Positions 34,801 to 47,019 of a stretch of DNA of 64,000 nucleotides are shown here, piece by piece. Source of the stretch: Bactericera cockerelli (Eukaryota; Arthropoda; Insecta; Hemiptera; Triozidae); the NCBI GenBank assembly GCA_024516035.1, contig CM044967.1, positions 11,111,331-11,175,330 on the forward strand, written 5' to 3'. The notes beneath the pieces were generated by a model, which worked only from the letters and a program-made list of their open reading frames with translations, was not told the origin of the DNA and ran no database searches. Every line of letters starts with the position of its first letter. Position 1 is the stretch's first letter. The position numbers and the translations under genes were made by a program.

Positions 34801-37800
34801 AAAATATCTACAGGGTGGTCCATGCGACAATATTAGTTAAAACACCATAACTTTTTAGTTTAATTAAAAATCAAAGTTTTTCTTGCATATTTAGTCTTTA
34901 TATTTAATTTTGCGTCTCTTTGACTGCCCATATACAGGGTGTTACAAAAAAAATATGTCTCACCCTGTACAACACTTTAGTTTTGTTTTTCGATATGACT
35001 AACGAAAAATGTGTAAAATTAGACGAAAATTATTAATCCTAAATAAAAAATTAAAAAAACTCGGTTTTAAAAAAAAATCAAGTCATTATTTCACTTGTGA
35101 ACCACCCTGTATAAATTTTTTTGATGCCAATTGAAAGTGCGTGTATTCATTACACAAACACATTCTCTTCTTGTTATCGAAAAAATTAACCAAACTTGAG
35201 TTATTCAAGATTTAGAAGAAAAATTGGTCAAAAAAAAAACCACCCTGTATGTAAAATTTTTGTTTAAAAAAATACTCAGGAATCATTTAGAAGTAAAATT
35301 ATCAAATAAAATTCAGGTCGATCTATTTAAAAATCGAAAGTTGACACCTCAATTTCTGACTTTTGAACCACCCTGTATAAAAAAAAATTCATAACTGAAA
35401 CCGCATAATTAGTACATGTACCCTAGATTTTTTTATTTTTCAAAAACTCTTTCAGGGGCCGAGTAATTTGAGGTGTCCAAGTTTGGTGGGACACCCTGTA
35501 TTTACTGACCAAAGTAAAGGTCTTAGTTTCAACTCAATGATTTTCCAGTTGACTCTTTTTCTCTCTGTATGTTTAGTGTTTACTTGTAAAATGTTCTAGA
35601 AGATAAAATTTTGGTATGGTGCAAATCGTAAGGATCACTTGATGGCCCTAAATATGGGATTATTGATATTTTTAAATTTAAAACCTATTCAGTGTAGCAT
35701 TGGATGCAAGGTTTTGATATGTCCTGGCCTCCAACTCACTAGCACTGCCCAAGACAACTGTTTGATGAAAGATTATTATTTATTCAGCCTCTACCTCAGC
35801 TGACAGACTCTAGTACCCCCTGCAACTCCTATACACCACTAAGAGCTCTGTCCAGCATGACACCCCCAGGAGCAGTCATCCCTGATACCCAACGCTCACC
35901 TTACACATCCAGTGCTTTCACTGCTCCAGGCCAGTATCGACAGCATGGTATGATTTTAATTTTGGTTAAGAGTGCATTTCGAAATATACTATTTTCCTAA
36001 TGTGTGATAGGTTTTTTAAACTATACAGTATATTTCTGAAAAGGAAAATTTTCAATTCTGTAAAGTTCTGAGGATAGGAAGTGTGGCTAAGGATAGCCAT
36101 ACTAAAATAAGTATGGCTATCCTGTAGCCATACTTATTTTAGCCCATGGCCAGCCCTTCCGGCCTTTAGGCCATATTTTTTAATTTTGTATTTTAAAGCC
36201 TGAATTAGGCTGAGAATATTAAGCTTTCAATTTTTTCAAAAACCTTATCGGGATCGGAGCTGGTACGGTGCAAAGTTCAAAACTGTTACACCATGTATTT
36301 TACACCAGTGTTTTTCCATCACAAAACTGTTACATTTTCTAAAAAAATATCATTTTACCCAAAAAATGACGTGAAAATAGAAATACCCTTAGGAAAATTC
36401 ATCTACAGCCCTAGTGAGATACCAACAAGAATATTCTTTGATTTCATGCAGGTTGATTTGATTTCAATTTCCCATGTTTTCCCCTTCTTTTTACAGATTA
36501 CTATCAACCAGCTGGACCCCTTATTTCTCAGGCTCCTTTCCCTCATCCAAATAAGTCTCATCCTCCTCCTCCTCCTCCTCTCTCTGATTCGGTATATCAT
36601 CCTCCTCCTCCTCTTATACAAACCTCAAACCCAATGTACGCCTCTTATCCCCCCTATGACACTTCGTTGCATTCCAATTATCCGTCCCATAGCCAATATC
36701 CAACATACTACAACCCTCAACCCATGCCTTACTCTCCTCGCTACTATCTTACTCCAAAAGACATCCCTGCGCCATCAAACTACTATTCCAACTACGTACC
36801 TCCGCCTCCAGCGCCCTCCCATACCTATTACCAGGGTCCACCGCCTACTTCACTCTATCTTTACCCCCCGGCTACGCCTACATACCCACCTACCAATTCG
36901 TCGCCTTCTTCCTGCTATTCACATCCTCAGGCTGCAAACTCCAGACTAGGAAATATAGGTGAGTTATGATATTTATAAAGCACGTTTTTTGTCGCAAAAA
37001 CTTATTATTAAACTAAACTTATTTTTTTAAATCCAAATACCTACACTTGAAAGTTATTTAGATTATAACTATCAAGCAATAACTAGTATGATCATTTATT
37101 CACTCATTCATTCACACATGAATTCATTTAAATAGATCGTATTTTTGGGGCATATCGTTGAATTTTTTCATGGATGATATTATAGGGAATTTGAGAATAA
37201 ACTTTTGTGTTCGTTTTTGTAAAATAAAATATTTTTTTATTAGGGATGGAAAAAAATAGAGTTCTGTCTATTCTAAGCCTAGGGTCTGGTATTCTGAAAT
37301 TAAGTTGTGAGAGGATGTAGGGACTATTTATTGTATTGTTGATTATGTTTTGCAAAAGTTTAATCTGATTACCTAAAAATCTTTCTTCGATTGATTCCAT
37401 GGGGAGATTTTCAATTAAAGTTCGATAATTTATATTGTTGGGATATACGGTTTTTATAATTTTGTATATTTTCCTCGAATTAGTCAATCATCAATCCAAC
37501 CATAGTGATTATTTTATCTCCTCTCTAATACATTTTTTCCTTCCTTCTGAATTTCAGATTCTAACTATCAGAATTGTCCGTGTCCAATGCAGTCGTGTCC
37601 AAAAAACGTCCATGGACCCCTTACCATTAACGGCAAGGGGTTCTCAAAACCGACGTCCCAGTCACAAGCCCCTCTCCCTCCTGTCATGTTGGCCCTATCT
37701 CTGGAACTACCCGGAAATCTGGGTCCCCCAAGTCCTGCGCGGGGTAGTACCGGAATGCCTCCTCCCCCTTCCCCTGCTTTGGTCACCGCTAGAAATCCAG

Positions 37801-40800
37801 ATAATGGTCTGCTCACAACAAGTAAACTCATCAGTGAATCTATGCAGGTGATTATTTTATTTTTTCCATATTCATCAAAGTTATTGTCCCATTATGCTGT
37901 ATACTGTGTATACACAAAGAGAATGAAATTGAACTAAACTGTTTGGGAACAAGAGTCTCTCTCTCTCTCTAATGTGTTTCAGACTGGTTAATTTTAAGGA
38001 ATTTAAAAAAAAAATTAAGCAAATAAATTGAAAAAAGTCTATTTATAATACTTCTGGCTACATATGCAAACACATATAAAATATGCCCAATGAAACGCAA
38101 AAATGTGATGAAATTTAGTTTATAACTGTCCTTTTGTGTAGGACATATCGTACAGGTACAAAACCAATCAAACAAAATAAAACCTATCTTAAAAGAAATA
38201 TGCCTTTTGTTGCTTAACATAAGGAAAATTTCACCGTGTTCTCAAATGCAGTTGTTCTACATAAATATAAAAACAACTACATTTTCGGGGATTTCAATCA
38301 AATTATCACCAATGTAACTAAGTATTTCTCCAGACAAAGTGTTGAAATGTATACATCTTTTATTTTAACTTTTTGCATACTTGCTAAAAATAGTTTCGTT
38401 TCATTTCAGGTCACTAATGATGATAAAATCAAGCTTGGTGTACCCAAGTGTGAATCTTCTTCTAATATAGTGACCGAGTTTTCTGCTGATCTCAAACAGA
38501 GTCGAAAGCGCAAGCTACATCCCATAACGGATCGTTCTCCATCAAAAAAAGTTGTGGCGTCACAACTGAGAGATGAGAACTGTCTTCCTCCAGCGAGTTC
38601 GCTGGACTGTCTCAAATCAGAAGCACAACTTACCATGTCTACTTCACAACTCCTATTGAAACCAGTCCACTCAAAATTGAACGGAGAGTGCACTGTAAAC
38701 TCTGAAGGAAGTAATGTAAAGAAAGCTGTTTCACAAACCATTTCTAGAATGGAACCCAAGTACAACAATATTCTTACCTCGCATTCTAATGAAGTGGTGC
38801 CTAAGAAAATCAATTGTTTTAAGAAAAAAGAGGGTAAAGGATTCACATTGCTACCTAATGAAATGATTGATCAATCTATTCTATCAAGTTCCCTAAACAG
38901 TACAACGCACACAACAGAAAACAAGAAGTACCATCCTGCAAAATCTATTCTACCCTTACCTGAAAAGGAAGAGTTAAAGAAACAGAAAGTTAGGAATACA
39001 TGTTCCTCATCAAAAAATCAATTGCTGCTAATGAGAAAAAACTTGAAACCTTCTTTTGGTAATTATCTTTGTGGTGTAATTTTTTTTTTGGGTAATTAGA
39101 CTGTGAGAAATTTTCATTGTCTTTTTTGAATTTGTCTATTTAAAAATATTATAACATTTTTTTTTTTTCAAATAACTTATGTACGAATTTTGTACGAATT
39201 TTTCTTTGTGGTGAAGCACAAGGCCTCTTCACAATTTTTGTGGGTAGCGCAGCATTACTAAGAGCCTCCTTTACATTTCGAATTATTCTATTACATTAAT
39301 TTCTTTTTACTCTGGTAATGCCGCCACTGGTCGTTACTCATACAAGTAACTACTCATTTTTCCTCACGAGGTATGAGTGGACCCCGAACATCCAAGTACA
39401 GAGCAGAAAAAATCCTCCCCCGCTGGGAATCGAACCCAGGTCACCATGTGTGCAATGCCTAGCGCGCTAACTCGCTCTGCCACAGTGACTACTTTTTTTC
39501 AAATAACTTTAATTAATGTATGCTCAGATGAAGATACTTTCACACACTAAGATCTATTATACTCGTAAATACTGTCCCAAAATAAGGTGAAATGGAAATT
39601 GTGTGAAATTGGTGTAACCCCCTGAAACTATTACTCATTTACTCTGTCAATGGTAGCATAAATGAAAACCCAATCAACTAAGTCAAATTAAAATTTGGAT
39701 ATTAAATTTATACGAAATTGAACGTCATATACGAGTACAAGTATTAATAATCAAATTTTGAACATAAATCTTATCACAAACTATTCCCAGTTCGTTCTGA
39801 CCCACGGTACTTTTCAGAATGATATGATGCGGGGCTCATCATTGAGAGTTTTTTTCTTTCAAGTTTCATTACACTCTTAGAAATAGGTTTGATAGCCAGG
39901 CTGGTTAGCGTCATTGTCCCGTATGGTGAGTTGTGAAGGTGTGTCTTGCCAAAGAATTGTAAACCAGCTAGTTCATATAGTAGAATCTGTATAATTTTTT
40001 ATATGTATAATCAAATCTATGTTTAAATTCTAGGCGAAGCCAGTAAGCTGTCTCCAAATTCTGCGGCAGTCAAAAATCTAAAATGGTCAAATGGATGGTC
40101 TTGGGAAGGCATGCCTTATGAAGCATCTGTATTTTTGACTGTAAGTATCTGTTTTAATACCCACCTGCAACAAAGTTAGTGAATCGCGCGTTAAGTAGCG
40201 AAACCTGCCATGTATGTCTCGGTAACCGCGAAGTGCACTGGTAGTCAAGTGGTTAACGCGCTAGTCTGGTAATCCAGGTAGCGTAGGGGTAGTGTTGATT
40301 CGAATTCCACCCAGTGCATGAATTTTTCCTCATTAATTTGAGTTTGTGACCACATAATAATAAGACTCTGAGGGTTAGGTGGTAGAAAATGCTTTGAGCA
40401 TTAACCTCGCACATTCCACTAAAGAGTTATTAGTATAAGTATGTATGTACGAATTTCTTTGTGGTGAAGCACAAGGCCTCTTCACAATTTTTGTGGGTAG
40501 CGCAGCATTACTAAGAGCCTCCTTTACATTTCGAATTATTCTATTACATTAATTTCTTTTTACTCTGGTAATGCCGCCACTGGTCGTTACTCATACAAGT
40601 AACTACTCATTTTTCCTCACGAGGTATGAGTGGACCCCGAACATCCAAGTACAGAGCAGAAAAAATCCTCCCCCGCTGGGAATCGAACCCAGGTCACCAT
40701 GTGTGCAATGCCTAGCGCGCTAACTCGCTCTGCCACAGTGATTACTTTATTAGTATAAGTATATTGCATAAAATATTTCATGAAACCGTGAATCATTTCG

Positions 40801-43800
40801 CAATGTACGCGTAAATATTATACAAAAAACCCAAGAATAATGTCGCGAAAAAAGCGCTTTAATTCAAAAAGCACTAGACATGTCACAAAAAACGTGAATC
40901 ATTTCTCCATGTACGCGTAGATATTTTACAAAAAAGCCAGGAATAATGTCCCGACAATCGGCAGGTGTGTCGCGAAAACTACCAATTTCATCGCCAAAAA
41001 ACTAGTTATTATTAAAAACATGTTTATAAAATTATCATTTTTAAAGAAGGTTACAATCTAAAGTATTTTTTCAATTATGTCAATCAACTTTGTAACTTAC
41101 ATTAAGGACATTCTTTTATCAACTATACCATATTCATATTGTATTTCTAGATTATCTGATTGACTCGAAGATTGAAAATGGGTGACTGAAATTCTCTTTC
41201 CATACATTCTCTATCACTACACCCTTACTAAACCCTCTCTGTTTCACTACATCCTCTGTATACATATTTCTACGATGATGATATTAAAAAAAAATGGTTT
41301 TCTTATTACAGGGTGATGAGCAGCATGTGGTCAGAAATTGTTATCCTGCCATGAGACACATTGAGGGTGATATCATTCAGCCTCGCGATTGTATCCTTCT
41401 AAAATCAGGCACGAGGAAGAAGGATTTACCCTTCATTGCAAAAGTGGGCGCTTTATGGGAGAACCCTGAAGACGGTAAGAATTAGATATGTGCAACCGTT
41501 TTAATCTGTTATACATTTATTGCATATTTACTCTACAGTATGTTTCAGAAAAGGTGGCCACCCCCTCGTAACTTTTGAACGCGACGGAATTTTTCAATTC
41601 TGTAAAGTCCTAGGTATAGGAAGTGCCCTATGGCCCATCCTGTGGTCATATTTTTTTTGGCCCCGGTCGGCCCTTCCGGCTTTTAGGCCATATTTTTTCA
41701 TTTTTCTCGTGAATTTTAAATGGAATGCTATATTTTTTATTCCTGTTAATTAAAGTCCAAGTTGGGCTGAGTATAATGAGCTTTTAAAATTTTCAAAAAC
41801 CATATCAGGGGCGGAGCTAGTAGGGTGCAAGTTTCAAAATTGTTACACCCTGTATTTCAGCGTTAGTTAGATTTTTTAGTACTTTTTTTATGTTCATAGG
41901 TTCAAAATATTGTTTTACACCATATGAAATCAAAAAAATATTCTTGTTTACTTCTAATCAGGGTCATAGTAAGGTTTTTGTAAAAGTACTTTTTTTCTCA
42001 CGTCAATTTTTTCCGTAAATTAATGGTGTTCTCGAAATTGGCATTTTTAGAGGTGAAAGTCTGCAGTGACATATGTTTTTTATGCTTGAAATCGAAAGAA
42101 AACTTAACGGAGAAGCGATTAAAATCATAAAAAAAGCCATTTAACCTGCTAGTTTTTTCACGACAGTGTCCGGTAAAGTGGGTGAATTTCGTATTGGATT
42201 TTTTTTGTTGTTGAGGAAACACAATTGGCATAGAAAATAAATAATACCTAATAAGGGAATAATACTTCAATTAACATAACTAAATGCGAAATTAAATGAA
42301 GATTATTTCTTCTAAATCAGTGCCGGATAATTTTTTTTCTCTCTCTCTCTCTCTTCGCCTCTTTAAAATAATTGAATTTGTTTAATTTTCACCCTCAAGA
42401 GTTTGGTACTTGACCGGGTATTTTTTTCTCTTAAATTTCGAGATAATTAGATTTTTATTTAGAGTCCTGGTATTCATTACTAGCAACACCAGTATGATTT
42501 TTTTTTTTTTAAATTTGGGTTTAATATCGCGTTTCAACTGCATGGTCATATCATAACGGGGGTGTTACATTCCATTCGCAAGAAACTCACCAACCTCCTA
42601 AACACATTTATCTCACCCAGCCTGGGTTAGGCCGGAATGCCAGCATCACGAAGTCTTTTCCTCGCTGGACGTTCCTTAACTTCGGTGATCCTACAAGAAT
42701 CGTTGCATTCAAAGCGCCATCGGACTGACTCCAGAATTATTGACAATGTGTTTTCTACAGATTTTACCAACTTACCAACTAAAATTGTCTCAAAAGGGGA
42801 CCCCTAGGCCGACTTTAGAAGCAGCATTATCAGATAATTATTTTTGATACAACTTGAACTTTGAAAAGTGAAAAAAAGAGAGAGAGAACAAAAAAAAATA
42901 TCCGGCACTGATTTAGAAGAAATAATTTTCATTTAATTTCGCATTTAGTTATGTTAATTGAAGTAATATTCCCTTATTAGATATTATTTATTTTCTATGC
43001 CAATTGTGTTTCCTCAACAACAAAAAAATCCAATACGAAATTCACCCACTTTACCGGACACTGTCGTGAAAAAACTAGCAGGTTAAATGGCTTTTTTTAT
43101 GATTTTAATCGCTTCTCCGTTAAGTTTTCTTTCGATTTCAAGCATAAAAAACATATGTCACTGCAGACTTTCACCTCTAAAAATGCCAATTTCGAGAACA
43201 CCATTAATTTACGGAAAAATTGACGTGAGAAAAAAAGTACTTTTACAAAAACCTTACTATGACCCTGATTAGAAGTAAACAAGAATATTTTTTTGATTTC
43301 ATATGGTGTAAAACAATATTTTGAACCTATGAACATAAAAAAAGTACTAAAAAATCTAACTAACGCTGAAATACAGGGTGTAACAATTTTGAAACTTGCA
43401 CCCTACTAGCTCCGCCCCTGATATGGTTTTTGAAAATTTTAAAAGCTCATTATACTCAGCCCAACTTGGACTTTAATTAACAGGAATAAAAAATATAGCA
43501 TTCCATTTAAAATTCGCGAGAAAAATGAAAAAATATGGCCTAAAAGCCGGAAGGGCCGACCGGGGCCAAAAAAAAATATGACCACAGGATGGGCCATAGG
43601 GCACTTCCTATACCTAGGACTTTACAGAATTGAAAAATTCCGTCGCGTTCAAAAGTTACGAGGGGGTGGCCACCTTTTCTGAAACATACTGTATAATTAA
43701 TACGAAAAAATACTGTATGTATGAATCAGATAAAATAATGATATCTGTCACTTTTTTCGAAAGGTGACAGATTTTTGAACTTTCGCCTATCCCCAGCCTG

Positions 43801-45861
43801 AGTAGGGTATGGCATAGCCAGCAGTACGTCGATTGTCATGATGACAATTGACCATAGAGGAATTCGAACCAAAATGGTCATCAGCAGTTGTACAAAAGTG
43901 TCCTACTGAGAAAGAGGAATAAACTTTCAAGATAATTATGTCAGTGTTGAGTGTAAAGTATGAAATAATGGATGTGGTGATGACAATTTCAACTTGAACC
44001 ATTCTTTGAACTGTAAAAAAGGCGGACTAGTGAAACACGGGCATGACCAACATCGTGATGACATAAAAGATTGAGCACAGCTAGCCTGGGGTCCAGCCAC
44101 AGTGGAACCAATCATACAGGAAGCCACCCCCAATAATGCTGCACTGATTGGTGATCTCATGATGAGTAGAGTTTGGGAAGCAGCGAGGAAGGCGTTCTTT
44201 GATGTACCCATTGTGATCGTATGCGACCAGACCCTGGAAATCTATCGAGAATAACCACTCACATGAAAAACACAATAAATTCAATCGCGCTGCAGAAGAT
44301 TTGCGTGCATCATTTACCCCTTGGATCGGATACCCAATACGTAGATCTCCAATATTAAGTAAATGATTTATATCATATTTAGTTGTAACATAATAACTTT
44401 ATAATTAAATTTGCAGGCAAAATTTTGATGTCTTAAAATCATTTTTCGAAGGGGAAAAAAAATTGAAACTAATTCTAAACCCCTCTCAGATCATTATTTT
44501 CAAATAAAACCGATTTGAAAAAATGTAACATAGATCGTTTTTCGAGACACTCATTCAATTGCTGAATCTCGCTCATCTTGTTCTTATTTGCAATACAGGT
44601 GAGATGATGGTGTCTCTCCTATGGTACTACAGACCTGAGCACACCGAGCAAGGGACCTCTTATCGGGACAACAAAGATGAAATATTTGCTTCGAGACATC
44701 GTGACATCAATAGCGTGGCCTGTATAGAAGACAAGTGCTACGTACTGACCTACAGGGAATATTGCAGGTACGAACGATTAGATTTGTCATCGTATTGCTT
44801 TGAACATGGTAGGTTGTTGTTGTAACCGTGAATCAAAAGATAGACCTCATGTTCTTTCCTTCAAGTTTACTTTTAATGCCATAATACTTCCTAGTTAAAT
44901 CTCCTCTAGCACAAACAATAGTACAGGCAAATTGACAAAAAAGGCGAAGCTTCACTAAATGACATATAAACTTAGAAACTTTTTAAAACCTACAAGGCAT
45001 CACAAAGAGTCTTGAGAATTTGGGACGGATTCTGAGGCTTAATGTTTTTATAGGCACGCTAAATTACATATTTTTTGGCACTTGGTTTTTTATGTACCTA
45101 TAACTAATTTTATGTGGTGGGTTACTAATTAAATTACACAACTCCATAGATCTACAGATTAGGGTCATACGGTCATACCTTGTCTCTAATGAAATACTAA
45201 AGTTATTGAATAAGTGCTCTAATAATCATAATAATTTAACTATCCACCCACTCATTCCTCTTTAGATATCGCAAGAAGATGCGTTCTGTCGAAGACAATA
45301 TCACTAACTTCAAAATCATCGTTCCACCTCTACAAGAAGGGCAGTGCGAGAGACAGTATAGACAACCTCCAGGGCAGGTTTCTCCCGATCGAGTTTTCTT
45401 CTGTCACAAGGTTTGATTATTGATGATTTCATGTATACATATAGATATTTTAGAGGTTATTGATAATAGAAGTTATACCTAGAATAGAAGATAAATAGAA
45501 GATCACCTACCATCAATAATTTGCCATCTCTTAAAATTTGGTTTGACACAAATTGAACTTACAAATTTAAAAATAATATCCGTCCTAATTGCCAGTGCTT
45601 GAAAAATGAGCTTTGCCAACAGAGGCAATATAAAACCTTTTTGATTCAGATGACCAAGTACCATCACCTGATCACCTCCTAGATTTATAAACTGTTATTT
45701 ATTTTTAGTAAATTTATGTTTATGTTTTAGCAATGTTAGCATAGTTAGTTTTATACCTAATTGCGTTTTTAACGATATTATGTTTAATGAACTTATTGTT
45801 TTTTTTTTTTTTATAGGTGTACGATTTTCGAACCAAGCGGCTTCTGAAGAATCCATGCTGA
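31831..45861 (+). CDS. wge: BAH-domain chromatin protein, winged eye/BAHD1 type
   Basis: Ten coding exons: 31831-33715, 35788-35947, 36497-36958, 37558-37847, 38410-39058, 40034-40140, 41312-41474, 44599-44767, 45266-45410, 45817-45861. All junctions keep phase, giving about 1,357 residues if one frameshift (near 32448-32455) is discounted. Exon 1 is Lys-rich with an AT-hook-like GRGRKK (about residue 325) and two related motifs, [11 protein letters not shown] (about 367) and [15 protein letters not shown] (about 502). Exon 3 is rich in Pro, Tyr and Ser. The last 205 residues form a BAH domain: [81 protein letters not shown] and [13 protein letters not shown], as in vertebrate BAHD1 and fly Winged eye. 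These proteins act in the nucleus on silent chromatin. ATG 31831 is the first in frame after a stop at 31816. Two short upstream frames (ATGs 31759, 31807) precede it. Confidence 0.9.
33842..35498. mobile_element. Foldback transposon 3 in intron 1 of the BAH gene, about 700-bp arms
   Basis: Outer ends CAGGGTGTCCCACC and GGTGGGACACCCTG are flanked by TA (33840-33841, 35499-35500). The arms (about 33842-34544 and 34795-35498) are near-perfect inverted repeats around a 250-bp centre. The left arm carries further TA-preceded ends at 33965, 34093, 34230 and 34371 (CAGGGTGG or CAGGGTGA), and CACCCTG ends at about 34403 and 34526. Each is mirrored in the right arm, giving a concentric structure. No transposase frame is present. 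Confidence 0.9.
36026..36294 (+). mobile_element. Solo outer unit related to foldback 4
   Basis: A single arm-like unit starting TA-CAGTATATTTC and ending gttacaccatg-TA. It shares ordered blocks (aattctgtaaagttct, cagcccttccggccttta, ggagctggtacggtgcaa) with 41536-41856. It carries a small extra palindrome (36095-36140, gccatactaaaataagtatggc). It lies in intron 2 of the BAH gene and shows that the outer shell of foldback 4 can exist alone. Confidence 0.7.
39179..39492 (-). mobile_element. tRNA-derived SINE, family A (copy 3)
   Basis: Nearly identical to the copies at 1177 and 40443. A target duplication tttttttcaaataactt lies at about 39162-39178 and 39493-39509. The 3' end carries a short duplication of gtacgaatt. 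It is in intron 5 of the BAH gene, antisense to it. Confidence 0.9.
40228..40426 (+). mobile_element. tRNA-derived SINE, family E
   Basis: A tRNA-like head (cactggtagtcaagtggtta, acgcgctagtctggtaatcc, B box gattcgaattcc) followed by a short body with the accacataataataag motif seen in family D. It is in intron 6 of the BAH gene, directly followed by the target site of a family A SINE. Confidence 0.7.
40443..40746 (-). mobile_element. tRNA-derived SINE, family A (copy 4)
   Basis: Nearly identical to copies 1 and 3, with a perfect 16-bp target duplication ttattagtataagtat at 40427-40442 and 40747-40762. It is in intron 6 of the BAH gene, antisense to it. The perfect duplication and sister identity suggest recent insertion. 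Confidence 0.9.
41536..43691. mobile_element. Foldback transposon 4 in intron 7 of the BAH gene, about 820-bp arms
   Basis: The outer ends CAGTATGTTTCAG and CTGAAACATACTG are flanked by TA (41534-41535, 43692-43693). The arms 41536-42354 and 42871-43691 are near-perfect inverted repeats. Inner boundaries reading gttacaccctg-TA (41856) and TA-cagggtgtaac (43373) mark the outer shell of about 320 bp, which also occurs alone at 36026. The arms end in a CT/GA tract. The 516-bp centre contains a 5S-derived SINE. No transposase frame is present. Confidence 0.9.
42519..42727 (-). mobile_element. 5S rRNA-derived SINE (copy 2)
   Basis: On the minus strand, 42727-42655 aligns with 5S rRNA: CGCTTTGAATGCAACGATTC for CGCTGAATACATCGGTTC, then GATCACCGAAGTTAAGGAAC for GATCACCGAAATTAAGCAGC, then an AGACTT end. 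The body (ggcctaacccaggctgggtg, gcgaatggaatgtaacaccc, attaaacccaaattt) matches that of the element at 5183 and family C. It occupies the centre of foldback transposon 4. Confidence 0.8.
43694..44598. other. Rest of intron 7, with a minus-strand conserved-looking scrap
   Basis: 43788-43915 is SINE-like with a degraded tRNA-type head. On the minus strand, 44284-44000 gives two overlapping frames (67 and 91 codons) with better base composition than the surroundings, including [20 protein letters not shown]. There is weak resemblance to the small Tim17/NDUFA11-type membrane proteins (a YDHNG start and a Gly/Ala-rich helix), but it needs a frame change. It could be a processed pseudogene fragment; I do not assign it. 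Confidence 0.3.
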
Positions 45862-46320
45862 CATAAAGTACACGCGAGACGTCTTTGCAACATTTATTTG
45901 CGAGTGCCTCCTAATAAACTGCTAGAAAAGTCACTTAAGTTTTAACTATTTTACAAAAAAATACAAAGATATGCTTAAAAGTCCAGAATGTATCCACTTA
46001 AATAACGTTTAAAACCAGTTTCGACTTTCTGTTGCCTTCTCGATACCCAATATTATTACGATTTCCATTCTGTGGCCTAACCTCTTATTTTAAATGCATT
46101 CCACTTGATCATTGATCATACCTATAATTATTTATGTACCATGGTTTAAAGTCATATTTGGTGCCCTATAGAAAATTTGATGCTTTGGGTTTGCTTTCCT
46201 GCTTCAAAAGTCAGGTCTAAATAATAGAAATTATTTATAATTATTTTTTAATTGACTCTTTTTTTTTTGCCTACATTAATTTGTTATTGAAGACCTATTG
46301 TCTACTGCTTTTCATAATAT
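45862..46320 (+). other. 3' UTR of the BAH gene
   Basis: AT-rich sequence after the stop. An AATAAA hexamer at 45913-45918 gives the shortest 3' UTR, about 75 nt. Further AATAAA copies appear near 46322, so longer forms are possible. No gene is seen. Confidence 0.45.
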
Positions 46321-46329
46321 GAAATAAAA

Positions 46330-46870
46330 AAACACTGCCAATTATGGACACAATACTTCCTCGTGATTGTTTCACATTGTATACACGTGGCAACAGAGAT
46401 TTTATACTAATTCACTTGTATCTCCAAAACAGCTTAACCGATTTTCTTCAAATTTGTTTTAAATGTTAGAAGACTATTTTTCTACATTTTAAATTCTACG
46501 AAAAATTCTGTATCAGCAATTCGAAGACCTCATTTTTTCACTTTTTTTTCTGTGTCAGAGCTAAATCATAATTAATGAAAAATAATTATAAATGGCCTAT
46601 GTAAAATGATAATATGCATAATTGCAGAGGCATACACAATTTTATCAAAATCGAGTGTACCATTCACGAGTTATAAGCGTTTAAGTAAAAAGTTAGTGGT
46701 CAGGTGCATGGTCCCTTTCACCCAGAACCACTAGTGCGTAGTTGATGAATTTAAAATGGGACCATCTACAGAACGTCTCCTATTTAATCGAAATTCGTTC
46801 AGTAGTTTTTGAGATTTTCGCGTTACAAGGAATAATTTTAACAGACCGACAGACAGATACAAAACCAAAG
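46330..46870 (+). repeat. Dispersed repeat F (second copy)
   Basis: The same blocks as 10455-10870, in the same order, and longer at the 3' end: cactgccaattatggacaca, taaccgattttcttcaaatt, accactagtgcgtagttgat, ctacagaacgtctcctattt and a gacagacaga tail. The last part resembles 51800-51935. This looks like the 3' end of a LINE-type element, but no coding frame is visible. Confidence 0.55.
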
Positions 46871-47019
46871 TTGCTCAGGAAATTATGAAACGTCAAGATA
46901 TATGAAAAAACTAGAAATCTGAGCAATAAATATTTAAAAAAAAAAAACGAACACAGTACTTCCGATTTCCAATAATAGAAATTTCTCGGAAGTAATAGAC
47001 GATAGTTTAGTGGCAAATT

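Noticed and set aside
36293..36949. 218-codon open frame on the plus strand
   Set aside because: A shadow of the real Pro/Tyr-rich exon 36497-36958, which is read in another frame that joins in phase with both neighbouring exons.
37435..37851. 138-codon plus-strand frame
   Set aside because: It overlaps exon 37558-37847 in the wrong frame; the in-phase frame continues the BAH protein.
44000..44284. Minus-strand frames resembling a small Tim17/NDUFA11-type membrane protein
   Set aside because: The resemblance is weak, needs a frame change, and no start, splice sites or conserved core could be fixed. Left as an unassigned scrap inside a BAH-gene intron.
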